A stretch of 5,742 nt of DNA from Oscillospiraceae bacterium (lineage in GTDB: Bacteria > Bacillota > Clostridia > Oscillospirales > Oscillospiraceae). Of the stretch, positions 5,693 through 5,742 are shown in pieces. A program made the position numbers and the translations under genes. The notes under the pieces are model-generated. The model had not been told where the DNA came from. It searched no databases and was given only the letters and a program-made list of their open reading frames with translations. Position 1 is the first letter of the stretch. Every line of letters begins with the position of its first letter. Where the stretch lies: assembly GCA_029065305.1 (NCBI GenBank), contig JAIEIQ010000297.1, positions 1 to 5,742 on the forward strand. Direction: 5' to 3'.

Positions 5693-5722
5693 GGGTACTT
5701 TTTCGCCGCCGAAAAAGTACCC
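5693..5722. repeat. Perfect 13-bp palindrome, probable dispersed extragenic repeat
   Basis: GGGTACTTTTTCG (5693-5705) and CGAAAAAGTACCC (5710-5722) are exact reverse complements around a four-base loop CCGC. AAAAAGCCGCC follows. Since neither strand has a U-tract just after the stem, it is not a typical terminator. Its form, a long stem with central T5/A5 blocks, sited directly after a gene, is what one expects of a REP-like element present in many copies. Copy number cannot be judged from a single occurrence. Confidence 0.68.
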
Positions 5723-5742
5723 AAAAAGCCGCCAGGACCCCT

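Noticed and set aside
1..5742. A new defence or multi-gene system
   Set aside because: All four genes belong to common families with separate promoters. I see no CRISPR array, toxin-antitoxin pair, integrase, transposase or phage gene. RadC often occurs near mobile elements, but nothing else here supports one.

Overview
The window is GC-rich coding DNA with strong AGGAGG ribosome binding sites and recognisable TTGACA/TATAAT-type promoters. This combination suggests a high-GC, low-motility-type Firmicute such as a gut Oscillospiraceae (Flavonifractor/Oscillibacter-like). The divergent RadC type and the family of the signalling protein fit that placement, but it is an inference, since no taxonomic marker gene is present.

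Layout. Positions 1-1769 (minus strand) hold most of a multidomain cyclic-di-GMP signalling protein, REC-HD-GYP-PAS-GGDEF, cut by the left edge just before its GGDEF signature. Positions 1770-1966 are intergenic and carry that gene's promoter, an inverted repeat and the terminator of the next gene. Positions 1967-3403 (minus) encode a sodium:solute symporter of the SSS family. Positions 3404-3565 hold its promoter and a leader with a hairpin. Positions 3566-4741 (minus) encode a major facilitator superfamily permease resembling the FucP/FHS group. Positions 4742-4969 are a divergent control region with a promoter facing each way and GC-rich repeats between them. Positions 4970-5653 (plus) encode a RadC-family JAMM-domain protein. 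Positions 5654-5742 hold a GC hairpin and a long perfect palindrome that looks like a dispersed extragenic repeat. No gap exceeds 300 bases.

How they work together. The three minus-strand genes appear to be separate transcription units: the symporter and the signalling gene each have their own promoter, and a hairpin terminator separates them. Nothing in the sequence ties the two transporters, the signalling protein and RadC into one pathway. I do not see a convincing new multi-gene system here. The points most worth checking are the dual c-di-GMP enzyme with a variant receiver domain, the palindrome after radC, the repeat array between the divergent promoters, and a possible alternative pairing in the symporter leader.
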